This document shows positions 22,550 through 33,589 of a DNA stretch of 64,000 nucleotides, in pieces. The notes under the pieces were generated by a model. That model ran no database searches and was not told where the DNA came from. It saw only the letters and a program-made list of their open reading frames with translations. The stretch lies in assembly GCA_038049695.1 (NCBI GenBank), contig CP142451.1:13318501-13382500 (forward strand), read 5' to 3'. Position numbers and translations under genes: made by a program. Numbering within the stretch: position 1 is the stretch's first letter; every line of letters begins with the position of its first letter. Source of the stretch: Cinnamomum chago (Eukaryota > Streptophyta > Magnoliopsida > Laurales > Lauraceae).

Positions 22550-25500
22550 GTTGTATCTTATTGTAGACAAATGTTATGTGTGGCTTCGTAGTGTTTTTAT
22601 TTTCCCCCTCTTGTTATGTTATGACAGTTATGTATTCGGGGACTCATGTAGCTTCATTGTTCAAATGTGTAAGTGCGGCACATGCATATGTTTTGCCTGA
22701 TATAATGTACTCTTCCTTTATTACTATGTTGTTTCTCAGATCCGTTTTCTATAACATGCACGCTCAGAGAAAGAGAACCATTTTTAACATTCCAAAGGGC
22801 ACATTTTTGTGCGTCTAATTTAAAGAAAAAATAATTAAAGACGTAAGTGATGAATGATATAAAGTGGAGTTGTAGATGGACCTCTCACTTTACTAATAAT
22901 TACTTTGCAGGTTAATGGCCCAGTGTTCATAATGTATCTCACCTTAATCCATTTTTGTTCTTTTTTATGGAAGAGATGAATCTTTGTTTTGGGTATTTAT
23001 GGATCTTCAATGTTGTCGTTCAAATTATAGCCATTTTTAGGAATACAGTTCTTAAAATGTATGGGATTTTTGTTCCCTTCAAACAAATGGTCTTGAGTTC
23101 TTTATTCTTTCAACTGATCGCAACTAATCCAGATTAAGATTTAAGAGGATAAAGCTCTCATGACGAGGATGATGACAGTGTAAGTTTATTTTTGGACCCG
23201 ATCAACAAAGGAATCTTTTAAGTTTATTAAATCAATTTTATGATGAGTGATTCTAAAAAATTTAAGTCGAACAGACAAAACTTGGCATAAAAGTCAAGTG
23301 AACTCATTCGAGCTAGTCAACATCTTTAAGACCCCATCTGATTAACTGTGAAATGCATAAGGGCAATCCTCATACTATCATCACTGGATACAAATCGAGT
23401 GTGAAACAGGGTCAAATTGTTCTAAATATTTATCTCACGAGGCTAAGGGATGAGTGGGTTCCACCGGACGGAAAATACTAAAAAGTATTTGTGCTGTCTT
23501 TACTAAGGCCTTGAGAATTTGATAGGAATGGTAGCCAACAGCCGCGAATTCAATTCCTCAAAGGTAACGACTCGGTGGATAAAAAACATGCGTGTCGCTA
23601 AAAGTGCATTGACCGCATTCCACTTGATGGGTATCTTGACTTAACAACCCATAAACCTGCTTGAGAATAATTGGAATTTGAAAAAAAAAAAATCCCATAG
23701 AACTACGAAACACCCAACAGAGTTTTAACTGGAAAAGATGAAGACCGTTTAGTCCACTTTCAAGCCTGTTTTAGTTGGATTTTGGTTTGTTCTTGTGTAT
23801 CACAAACTGGGCTATATTCCTACTATTTGGGTCAAAAATCACCATGTGAAGGCCACATTGAGGAAAAATAATCCCACCTTACTTTACAAATTCAAGCGAT
23901 GAATGGATGTTGTTGTTGCCAAATGGAATGAGCATTGGACTATGCTTTGATCCTTAATGATTCGGATGGACAAAGCCTACACCCATGTCCATAATCTTTC
24001 ACAAGAAATTTGGCCATCCATCAGCCACTCAAACTAGCAGTACAAATGGGCCTGGGTTGGGAGGAGCTGATAATTGTCCAAGAAGAGGTTGTTTAGTAAT
24101 TGGCCCAAGCATCTGAGTACCAGATCCAAGCAGTGAATCTGAAAGTTGGGCCTAGTGCTGGTATTTTGGTACTACAAGAACTATGTTTTATGAATGATGA
24201 ACTGGGCCAGCCAATGTAGTAAAAATATTGATATTGAACTGCACTCAAACATTAGTTTGGCTCATATTCTTATCAGGCCTTTATCAAACTTGTCCATTTT
24301 TCAGAATGGAGCCCTTATCAGTTGGACCCAGACATCCTAGAGTCCCAGACCCGGGCATATAGGTCTTGGGCCATTACCATTTTAGAATGAGGCCAGGCAG
24401 TCTGGTCTGTGCCCTTCACAAGGGCAGACCAACGACACCCAGATTATACCCAAACCTACTCTAATCACAAAATGTGGAATGAACTTGTGGATGTATGACC
24501 CACCACCCGCTCCTATGCTTTTCATAACCACCTGATTAATCAATGGTTTAGATGGGGACATGTGAATTTATTTTCAAATTTCTAAAGACATGTAATACAA
24601 TATCCAGGAAGGCTTTAACAAACCCACCTTCACTTGTGAAAGTATTATAAAATTTTATAAACCCATTTTCCACCCACCCATGGCCAGCCAATGAGATTCC
24701 TTCCTATCCCCTATCCTTCTGGGCCTGTTTTGTCACTTGTGGCCCTCCCCTCTCTGCAAAACACAAAAGACCTAATACAACATACAACATGATAGAACTC
24801 TATTCCACTGAGACCACACATTACAACAGTTTTGAAAAACGCAAACCTCAATCCCCCATGAATAGTCACGAGCCCACGTCCAACTTTTTCTCACAATTGG
24901 ATTGAAATCATAATAAAATGATGCCTCTAAGTCATTAACTTTTAGGGTCATAAATTAAAAGGTTAGGATGATCTTATGGACTGAAAATTTTGCATATAAA
25001 TAGGCCTCATATGGATCTTTCCATATTCAAAAGCGCTCCCCTTACTTAATAGATGTAAATTTGGTGGTGGAAGATAGCAAGGAGAATCCCACTATGTGGA
25101 GAATTAAGGTAAATCAGAGAGATCGTTTGGAGGTGGGGAAATTAGGTGGAGAGAACAAGTTTTTTGAAGATTAAAATTTGTGGTGAAAACAAGTTTAGAA
25201 AATCGTCCATGATACAAATTTGAGCATTGGACACTTTTTCCCACTTCCATATTTTCCACTTTTTCTCCTTATCCAACATACCCATATAAGGGTTCAGAAT
25301 TCCAGGTGTAGATTCACCATTTTATGCTTTCTTTCAGTGTTTGGATGCAAAACACTACCAAGAAAAAACCGGCACAAACTTTTCTTTAAACAAAAAATTG
25401 AATCATTAAATGGTCATATTTCATTTCAAAATAAATAAAAAAAAATCCCCATTCACAAGAGAAAAGGGTTTTCTTGACACCCCCCTGCCCCGAAAACCAT

Positions 25501-25850
25501 TTCTGGCTTATTTTGCAAAAGTGGTTAAGAGGATAACTTATTTAAAATCCAAACTTGCAAAAAGAAGTTTCTCTCCCCACTTTTCTCATAAAATGGAGCC
25601 CCGATGCGGAGTCACCTTGTTTTCACAAAAGACCAAGTCGAATATAGGGTAAACTAGGCCGAATCAAGTATAAGTAATTAGTGCTTGAGGTTTGGAGTCA
25701 GTAATTTAAAATCGAATGATTGAAATCTACTAAATTTACTAATTTGAGTTTATTTTTATTAATACATGTAAATACAAGTATATCTAAATTTTATAAGTAT
25801 TTGATTTATTTTTTAAATATGACTCTCCCAAGTTATCGAATTGACTCTCT
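22546..25850. other. Spacer between the two aquaporin genes
   Basis: No gene recognised in 3.3 kb apart from the probable TIP4 3' UTR at its left end and repeat family B copy 2 at 23455-23640. A CACTACCAAGAAAAAACC sequence at 25353 resembles a CACTA terminus, but no matching right end was found. Confidence 0.5.
23455..23640. repeat. Dispersed repeat family B, copy 2
   Basis: Diverged relative of 3840-4105, sharing TTCCACC, a TACTAAAAAGTATTT stretch, AACGACTCGGTGG, an A-run, GCGTGTCGCT and CATTCCACTTGATGGG. Confidence 0.55.
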
Positions 25851-25859
25851 ATGAGACAA

Positions 25860-26002
25860 CAAAAAGTCTACTTGGACAAACTTTTTTGGCCAGAATTTGG
25901 CCAACCCATATGGTTTGCATTGAATATCACTATGATATTCAATGCAAACCATATGGGTTGGCCAAATTCTGGCCAAAAAAGTTTGTCCAAGTAGCATTAC
26001 TC
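25860..26002. mobile_element. Perfect hairpin element: 62-bp arms, 3-bp loop, 9-bp flanking repeat
   Basis: 25868-25929 and 25933-25994 are exact reverse complements over all 62 bases, separated by only CTA. The 9-bp repeat ATGAGACAA lies at 25851-25859 and 26003-26011, eight bases outside each arm. Symmetric 9-bp repeats suggest a target duplication of a Mutator-like or foldback MITE. Perfect arms mean it is very young or kept identical. It lies about 0.45 kb upstream of the TIP2-type gene. If transcribed, it would give a perfect RNA duplex, so a young small-RNA hairpin locus is also possible. Confidence 0.8.
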
Positions 26003-26360
26003 ATGAGACAATGTTTTAGAAATGGACGAGTGGAGAGTCCAAGTCATGAATTTTGCAACCTTGGTTCTCTTAATCCTTCTCACTGCTTAATGGTTGGTGC
26101 ACTTTCTGCCGTGAGTACAATGCACATTTGTATTCATGAACCATTGGTTTATGTCTCCCCTCCTTTTTGACAACCCTCATCTGTGGGTCAGGTCACATGG
26201 ATGAATCATTCATTGGCTAAAAGACATTTTCATCAATGCACGTTATTGACAGATAGGATGGCCAGCATTGGATAATTCCTACACTTCATCCCTCATCTGA
26301 TACATTATGTTATATACAAAATATGCAGGAGCATAACTACCCCAGTCATCGAAAACCTTC

Positions 26361-26368
26361 TATATATG
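26361..26368 (+). promoter_or_regulatory. TATA box of the TIP2-type gene
   Basis: TATATATG lies 87 bp upstream of the TIP2-type start codon. Confidence 0.55.
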
Positions 26369-26447
26369 CCATTGAAAGGTCTTGCTTTCTTCTGCCTGTC
26401 TCTGCAACTCTCTTTACTTCCTCAAGTTCCATAATTCAACAAGCCTA

Positions 26448-27501
26448 ATGGCTGGAATTGCCTTCGGCCGCTTTGATGATTCTTTCAGCTTAGCTTCATT
26501 CAAAGCCTATCTTGCTGAGTTCATATCCACCTTAATCTTTGTTTTTGCAGGAGTGGGGTCTGCAATAGCTTATAGTTAGTACTGTACATATTCCCCTTCT
26601 ATTCATAATCTTAATTAGTACCCCAGTTCAAATATCTGCTATATGTTATCTTTGAGAGGGTGCTTTAGTAAACTATATGATTGTTTAAGCAGGTTTAGTG
26701 TGGGGAAGTACTGATAATTTGGTGGTTATTGCAGATAAGATAACATCCAGTGCAGCTTTAGATCCAGCAGGACTTGTGGCCATTGCCATTTGCCATGGGT
26801 TTGCACTCTTCGTTGCTGTTTCTGTGGGGGCCAACATCTCAGGTGGTCATGTCAATCCAGCAGTCACCTTTGGATTGGCTCTTGGTGGCCAGATCACCAT
26901 CATCACTGGGATCTTCTACTGGATTGCCCAGCTCTTGGGTTCCATCGTCGCATGCTTCCTTCTAAAGGCAGTCACAGGAGGCCTGGTAAGCTTAATACAC
27001 AATTCCAATTCTAATCATCTTGGTTTGTTCTCTGTTAGTATTTCGTCGAACACTTCTATACAATGTGTATGTTGTATGTGTTTGTGTAAGTCCCCAGAGA
27101 AAATTGTGACCATATTGTCATTGCTATTACAGGCCATTCCTATTCACAGTGTAGCGGCAGGAGTGGGGGGCGGCGAGGGAGTTGTGATGGAGATCATCAT
27201 CACTTTCGCACTGGTCTACACTGTGTATGCGACGGCTGCAGACCCAAAGAAGGGCTCCTTGGGGACCATTGCCCCTATTGCTATTGGTCTTATTGTGGGT
27301 GCAAACATTCTCGCAGCGGGCCCATTCTCAGGTGGGTCCATGAACCCAGCCCGCTCTTTTGGGCCTGAGGTCGCGAGTGGAGACTTCAAAGGCAACTGGA
27401 TCTACTGGGTTGGCCCACTCGTTGGCGGGGGCTTGGCTGGCCTGATCTATGGCAATGTGTTCATGTGCCATGAGCATGCTCCCCTTTCCGGTGAATTTTA
27501 A
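26448..27501 (+). CDS. Tonoplast intrinsic protein, TIP2 type (aquaporin)
   Basis: Exons 26448-26574, 26735-26985 and 27133-27501 (phases 1 and 0) give 248 residues. The start [20 protein letters not shown] and the segments [40 protein letters not shown] and [13 protein letters not shown] are typical of TIP2;1-type channels of the vacuolar membrane, which pass water and, in known members, ammonia. NPA motifs are at 83-85 and 197-199; His63 and Arg200 fit the TIP2 selectivity filter. One oddity is Glu205 directly after SFGP, where relatives usually have Ala. A second in-frame acceptor at 26691-26692 would add 14 residues to exon 2; family length favours 26735. It is the downstream, same-strand neighbour of the TIP4-type gene. 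Confidence 0.93.
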
Positions 27502-28780
27502 ATTTAAGCTCCAATTGCTTGAAACAATAGTGTGAAAGCTCTTCTTGATGTCTTTTCCTTTCATTTGTCAGGGATTTCCTTGTTGGGTTTATAAGTGGTT
27601 GTAAAGTGCAAGCCCTATGTGCTCAATGCTCTGTTGAATTTGCAGTGATTGAAGGGTTGTGTCCATTTTCTATTTCTCTGTTTCTTTCCCTCTCACGCAG
27701 AATGTCGTCGATTCCATAACCCTGCCTAACACAGTGAGATCGGCATCCTTCGTTGGGTACAGGAATTTCAACTAAACTTCTCAAAGTTCTAGAATTCTAT
27801 AATGTTCTAAGAGGCTAGCATTTTGGAGTTCCACCTTTTTGACATTTGAGAATTCTGACTGCCTTGAATACTGGGAATTCCACCAAAAGAATATTGAGTT
27901 TCTAACATGAATTCTTGAATTCACATACAATCTGAATTTCTGTCAGAAATGCTTGTAAAGAAACAATCTCATAGTGATTAAGTGATTAGTCGAGACCCAT
28001 CTTTTGATGGGCCACGCCATTGATGTAGACCCGTTGCTTTTAATTGGAATACTGTAGCCGTCTAAAATGTTTAAATGAATAAGGCTCATCAAATGAATGG
28101 AAAATCTCCATCGAAGAGATGAAATTAACACATATGAGTTCAGGTTGACAAGGAGCCCGTTGCCAAATGAGAAGTGCTGTGTATTGCGTCTTCATGTTAC
28201 TATTCAAAGACTATATAAATAAAACAGAATGAGTTTGTTTTAGATTACTATTGGTTTATATTAAATTTATGATGTGATTCGATTTGATTAGCCGTCCCCA
28301 ACATAGTTGGCAGAAGGCTTTGATGATAATGATGATTAGATTCAATTAAATTAGATTGGTGATCCACTGTCATGATTTAATTAGATGGACTAGCAAGATA
28401 TGGTCCCTAATTCCCACACATACAAATTTGTAGTAGGGGAAACTATAATATTCGGAAGGGTTTCAATTATAAATTTATAATTGATTTTCCGGGTGTTTTC
28501 ACATATTCATAAAAAGGCAAGAGGTATATATACCAACAAAAGAAAATGAGTCCGGATTTGATGAGGTAAAACCTCATTGTGACCGTGAGTGGATCATTCA
28601 AGGTCCGCTATGTCATTGCGGGTAGTCGGGTGGTATGACTGACCTGAGGGGTCCACTCAAGGTCACCCACGTACACGTACACACAATCCCGAGGATATCC
28701 CGATTCAAAGAAAATTAACGTTTTCCTATTATCCTTCCTTTTTAAAATATTTCAATGGGAAGAAAAAGAGTCAAATGGAA
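27502..28780. other. Spacer downstream of the TIP2-type gene
   Basis: Begins with the probable 3' UTR. Around 28571-28690 is a GTGACCGTGAGTGGATCATT / GGTCCGCTATGTCA block that resembles 46140-46260 (GTGACCGTGAGTAAACCGGA / GGTCCGCCACGTCA, then GAGGATCTCGATTCC), a likely dispersed repeat. No gene recognised. Confidence 0.45.
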
Positions 28781-29022
28781 AGAAAATGAGACTAATTCAA
28801 TAAGAGAGAAGGAGAATAATAACTGCTTTTAGCTCATCCAATGACTTCAATGGAAAGAAGGAGAGACTTATTAAATGAGAGAGAGAGGCTTCAGTTGAAG
28901 AAATTGTGTTAAGCTCATCCAATGACAGTCACAAAGAGAAGCTTCCGTTGATGAAATTGGATACAGATTTCCCCTGTTTGGACAAATCAGGGCTGCCAAG
29001 CAATTCGTCCAAACATGGTTTC
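28781..29022 (+). repeat. Ankyrin-gene 5' leader copy A, left part
   Basis: Matches 33411-33589 at high identity (for example CAATGGAAAGAAGG, GACTTATTAAATGAGAGAGA, AAGAAATTGTGTTAAGCTCA). It is the left part of a duplicated upstream region of the ankyrin-PGG genes and is interrupted by the copia element at 29023-33089. It contains repeated AGCTCATCCAATGAC units (near 28831 and 28912). Confidence 0.75.
29018..29022 (+). repeat. Left target-site duplication of copia-1 (GTTTC)
   Basis: GTTTC directly precedes the left LTR end TGTTGAC and recurs at 33090-33094, directly after the right LTR end AAACA. Confidence 0.8.
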
Positions 29023-29220
29023 TGTTGACTTAGTATTTAAGTTTGTTAAATAACTCCTACTTAGTAGGGACTTTTGACTTGTTCTATTAAGCTGTTATCC
29101 ATATCTTGATACGTGGCTATGTTTTTGTTAAGTTGTTATCCACGTCTTGATACGTGGCTATATATGTTTATGTTTTTCGGTTACTCATGTAAGGCTATAT
29201 AGCCATCTCTGTTACTTGAA
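29023..29220 (+). repeat. Left LTR of copia-1, inverted and truncated
   Basis: Starts TGTTGACTTAGTATTTAAG and ends TGTTACTTGAA. It is the reverse complement of 33089 down to about 32893. The last about 50 bases of the LTR, present in the right copy, are missing. Its junction with the coding part (GGATTCAAG on the minus strand) shares TTCAAG with the LTR, a sign of microhomology joining. Confidence 0.85.
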
Positions 29221-29223
29221 TCC

Positions 29224-32200
29224 TCTAAATTCCCTGCATAGTCACTATCAGTGTAAGCCACAAGCTCATAATCTCCTCCCTTGCGGTAGAACACTCCAAA
29301 ATGAAGTGTCCCTTTGACATATCGCAGAACTCTTTGCTGCCTGAGAATGTAACTCGGTGGGACGTGCCATAAACCTGCTCAAGAGACTGACAACAAACAT
29401 AATATTGGGCCTTGTGTTTGTCAGATACATCAAACTCTCCATGATTTGCTTGTAATTAGTACTGTCCACTGGTATCCCATGTGTGTCTTTCACAAGTGTA
29501 GATCCTGAAACGATAGGATTACATACAGAGTTGCAACCAGCCATGTCAAATCGATCTAGAATCTCCTTAGCAAATTTATTTTGACCAATAAAAATTCCAT
29601 CAGTCTATTACAAGACTTCTATACCAAGAAAATACCGCATTCGACCAAGATCCATCATATCGAATTCTTGCAGCATGGATTGCTTGAAAATTGTAAACAA
29701 GGCTGCATCGTCACCAGTAAAAATAAGGTTGTCAACATATAGACAAGCAATGAGGAGTTTACCTTCTAGAGATATTTTGAGAAATAAGGTGGGTTCATGA
29801 GGACATTTTTCGAACCCTTCTTTCATAAAATATGACTCAATCCGGCTATACCAAGCTCGTGGAGCTTGTTTCAAGCCATACAATGCCTTTCGAAGTCGAT
29901 ACACCTTGTGTTCTTCACCTTTCAACTCATATCCTTGGGGCTGCTCTATATACACTTCTTCATCCAACTCACCCTATAAGAATGCTGATTTAACATCCAT
30001 TTGGAAAATAGGCCATGTGTTATGAGCTGCAAGAGAAATAATAAGCCGAATGGTATCTAATCGAGCCACGGGTGCAAAAACCTCTGAGTAATCAATCCCA
30101 TGTCGTTGAGAATAGCCCTTGGCAACCAGCCAGGCCTTATACTTGTCAATTTCTCCATGCTCGTTCAACTTAGTCTTATATACCCATTTTACACCCACTG
30201 TCTTCCCTCCCGCTGGTAAGTCAGTGAGTTCCCATGTTGCATTCTTTCTAATGACTTCAATTTCAGAGTCCATAGCACTTCTCCAGGTAGAACTTTTAAC
30301 AGCCTCAACATAGGATAAGGGATCTACATCCACAAACAGTGCAAAATTGCCGAGATTTTCATCTTCCGAGAGTCCTTCTCCACTGTCAAAGTCATTCAGC
30401 CATTGTGGGGGTCTGCGAACCCATGGAGCAGCAGTAGTAGAGGTTTCGGTTTGATCAGCTTCAGGAGCAGCGGCAATAAAGGTCTCAATTTGATCAGCTT
30501 CAAGTTGGGCATCATCAGCAAGGCCTTCATTAATAGGCGCGGCACTCGCAGTTTGTATGAGTTCATCATCAGTCCCACCATATCTTCATTGTCATCTATA
30601 TCACCCCAATCCAGATTAGCTTGAAGTGCTTCTTTGTGACTATCATCCCAATTCCAACCTTCATGCTCGTTGAAGATAACATCAAAGTTAATCACTATCT
30701 TCTTCGTGAGTGGATCATATAACCGATATGCCTTAGATTGATCACTGACTCCAAGCATCACACACTTCAAGCTCTTGACCTCTAATTCGGTGTGCTTGAT
30801 GTCAGGAATATGAGCATAAGAAAGACATCTAAGCACCCAAAAATGAGCAATAGAGGGTATGGATCCACTCCAACCCTCCTCGAGAGTTTTGTTGCGAACA
30901 ACTAGAGTAGGACTCCGATTTAGAATATGCACTGCCCAATTGACAACATCAGGCCAAAAGGTTTTTGGTACATGCTTACTGGTGAGCATACAATGAACCA
31001 TGTTCATAATCGTACGGTTCTTTCTTTCGGCTACACCGCTCTGCTGGGGTGTGTAGGCAGCTGTAAGTTGGCGATGTATGCCATGTGCATCACAGAAATC
31101 ATTGAAATTTTGTGACGTGAATTCCCCTCCTCGGTCTGTCTATAACCACTTGATTTTAGTTTCCTTCTCCGACTCCACTTGAGCTTTAAAAGCTTTGAAG
31201 ATACTAGAAGCTTCTGATTTTTCTGTCAAGAAAAACACCCAGAGTTTGCGACTAAAATCATCAATAAAAGTGAAGATGTACCTCTTTTGGCGGTTCGAAA
31301 TTGGGGAAATAGGACCACAAATATCGGAATGAAGAAGCTAAAGTACTTGAGTAGCCCGCCAGACACTTTTACGCGGAAATGGTCTTCGGTGTTACTTGCC
31401 CATCATACAATCTTCGCATAAATGACTGGAGTCTGTAAGTGGTGGCAAGCCTTTGACCATCTGTCGCTGATGAAGTAATTTTAAACCTCCAAAACTCAGA
31501 TGTCCATAGCGACAATGCCATAAGTAATCTGGGTTCTCCATATGAGTGTGCAAACAATGATGATCTTGTGACTGAATTGTGGCAAAGAGAGCAAACATGC
31601 GATTGAGAGACATGGGTGTTTCAATAATAAGGCCCTTTTGTGGATGAAAAACTTTGCACATGTTATTTTGAATTAGGATAGCCAAGTCTTTCTCCTGCAA
31701 CTGTCCAATACTCAATAAATTATTCTTTAATGCAGGAAGATAAAATACCTCACTAATAACCTGCACAATTTCACCAACTTGCATGCGAATAGTGCCCTTG
31801 CACATAACATCCAGCTTGGAATTGTTTCCCAATTTGATGGTCTTGCGGAAACCTTCATCAAGAGATGAGAACAACTCTTCTTTCCGACACATACGATTAC
31901 TGCAACCCGAGTCTAGAAACCAAGCCTCTTTATCGGAAGCTCCTCCTTCGTCATCAACATAGGCCATGAGAAGGACTTCTTCACGTGCATATGCATCATC
32001 ACTAGTTTCAACAAAGTTTGACTTTAGTTCATTTGCCTTCTTCTTTGGACATTCATATTGATAATGTCCAAGGTCATGGCAGTAGTAACATTCCACAATA
32101 GACTTATCGAAATTTACTCTGCCACGACCACGTCCTCGGCCACAACGACCTCAACCTCTTTCGCAAGTGTTGGTGTCATGCGTTATTGCCAAGGCTTGCT

Positions 32201-32824
32201 CTTCCACAACATGACTACGCATCCGTTGTTCATGCAACACAATGCTACTCTGTAATTCATCAATGGACATGTCCTCCAAATTTTTAGACTCCTCAATGAA
32301 GTAGACAACATAATCGAATTTGGAAGACATAGATCTCATAATTTATTCACTAACGATAATATATGCCATTCTTTCACCATGAATATGCATTTTATTAGTC
32401 ACAGTGAGAGTATAAGCAAAATAGGCATCAACGGACTCACCTTCCTTAATTTGGAGAACCTCAAACTCACTGTGGAGAGGTTGAAGTTGGGCTCGTCTGA
32501 CTCTTGCATTCCCTTGATACTTTAACTTCATCGAATCCCAAATATCCTTTGAGGTATCCTTGTTGAGGATGGTGTCAAGAATGGACCTGTTAATGGCTTG
32601 AAATAGATAATTTTGGCCTTCAAATCTTTCAATCTCAGATCAGTCATTGCCTTCTTTTGCTCCTCTGTAGGTTCAGTACCAGCTGCTACGGCAGGAAACC
32701 CATCTTCAATCAATGTCCAGTATTCCTTTGCACGAAGAAAGTTCTCCATGAGCATGCTCCAGTGATCGTAGTGGCCATCAAATTTGGGAATGGCAGGTTG
32801 AACAAAATGACTTTCGGTGGCCAT
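29224..32824 (-). pseudogene. copia-1 gag-pol remnant
   Basis: Reading down the minus strand there is a gag start (MATESHFVQPAIPKFDGHYD), a zinc knuckle CYYCHDLGHYQYEC, a protease motif WFLDSGCSN, a pre-integrase YGHLSFGGLKLL and integrase pieces with gaps. The reverse transcriptase then has [29 protein letters not shown] VFAPVARLD and MDVKSAFL. Breaks include several frameshifts in gag and integrase, a stop right after MDVKSAFL near 29970, and the catalytic box reading YVDN instead of YVDD near 29730. RNase H stops at YTDSDYAGN, where the inverted LTR begins. The element cannot make its own enzymes. Confidence 0.85.
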
Positions 32825-32841
32825 GGGGTTCTGATACCAAA

Positions 32842-33089
32842 TGTGAAAGCTAATATGAAAAGATACAAAAACTAGGAGAATACTTTCTTAGTTTCTTCAA
32901 GTAACAGAGACAGCTATATAGCCTTACATGAGTAACCAAATAACATAAACATAGCCACGTATCAAGACGTGGATAACAGCTTAACAGAAACATAACCACG
33001 TATCAAGATGTGGATAACAGCTTAATAGAGCAAGTCAAAAGTCCCTACTAAGTAGGAGTTATTTAACAAACTTAAATACTAAGTAAACA
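32842..33089 (-). repeat. Right (5') LTR of copia-1
   Basis: A 248-bp LTR, TGTTTACTTAG...CTTTCACA on the minus strand, immediately followed by the primer-binding site and the gag start. Confidence 0.85.
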
Positions 33090-33094
33090 GTTTC

Positions 33095-33410
33095 CTGTTT
33101 GGACAAAATTGGGGATCCATTTCCTAAGAAATTATGTCTAGCACTTCAGCTCATCCAATGACAACAGACACACAGAAAGGGCCATGAATCAATGGAAAAC
33201 ATGATCAAGCTAATCTGGGTCATTTGTTCACAATCAATCGTTCATTGACTATGAAGTCCATGTACAAAACTTCGAAGCTATCCGCGAACGTTAACTCCTG
33301 TATTTGAAGTATTTCCTTCTTAATGGTTCTTCGTGATTACGAAAAAACCAGGCAGAAGCTACAAGCTCGATCTCTTCACATCATTCAAAATCAACCCAAC
33401 AATATAAAAG
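33095..33410 (+). repeat. Ankyrin-gene 5' leader copy A, right part
   Basis: Continues copy A after copia-1. It matches 38945-39140 closely, including CTTCGAAGCTATCCGCGAAC, TATTTCCTTCTTAATGG and a short ORF with DYEKTRQKLQARSLHIIQNQ. It has no ankyrin body of its own before copy B begins. Confidence 0.75.
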
Positions 33411-33589
33411 AGACTTATTCAATGAGAGAGAGAAGAAGAATAATAATTGTGTTTAGCTTAGCCAATGACTTCAATGGAAAGAAGGAAAGACTTATTAAAT
33501 GAGAGAGATGGGGTGGGGTTCGGTTGAAGAAATTGTGTTAAGCTCATCCAATGACAGTTAGAAAGAGAAGCTTCGGTTGAAGAAATTAT
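33411..33589 (+). repeat. Ankyrin-gene 5' leader copy B, left part
   Basis: Tandem duplicate of 28781-28960, lying directly upstream of copia-2. It carries AGCTCATCCAATGACAGTTA and a degenerate AGCTTAGCCAATGAC. Confidence 0.75.

Larger units (their letters stand above)
29023..33089 (-). mobile_element. Decayed Ty1/copia element with LTRs in inverted orientation
   Basis: The coding part lies on the minus strand, so its 5' LTR is at the right (32842-33089), followed inwards by a primer-binding site TTTGGTATCAGAACC next to the gag ATG. The left end should hold a 3' LTR in the same orientation. Instead 29023-29220 carries the LTR flipped. Both outer ends are therefore the same U3 terminus (TGTT outwards). 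A 5-bp duplication GTTTC flanks the whole, so it appears to have integrated in this form. The two LTR arms differ at about ten positions plus a 4-base indel. Confidence 0.85.

Noticed and set aside
25353..25488. Possible CACTA MITE starting CACTACCAAGAAAAAACC
   Set aside because: The candidate right end (TTTTCTTGACACCC) is a poor match and no 3-bp target duplication was found.
28831..33560. Repeated short units in leaders considered as CRISPR-like
   Set aside because: Spacing is irregular, the host is a plant, and the units belong to duplicated gene leaders.
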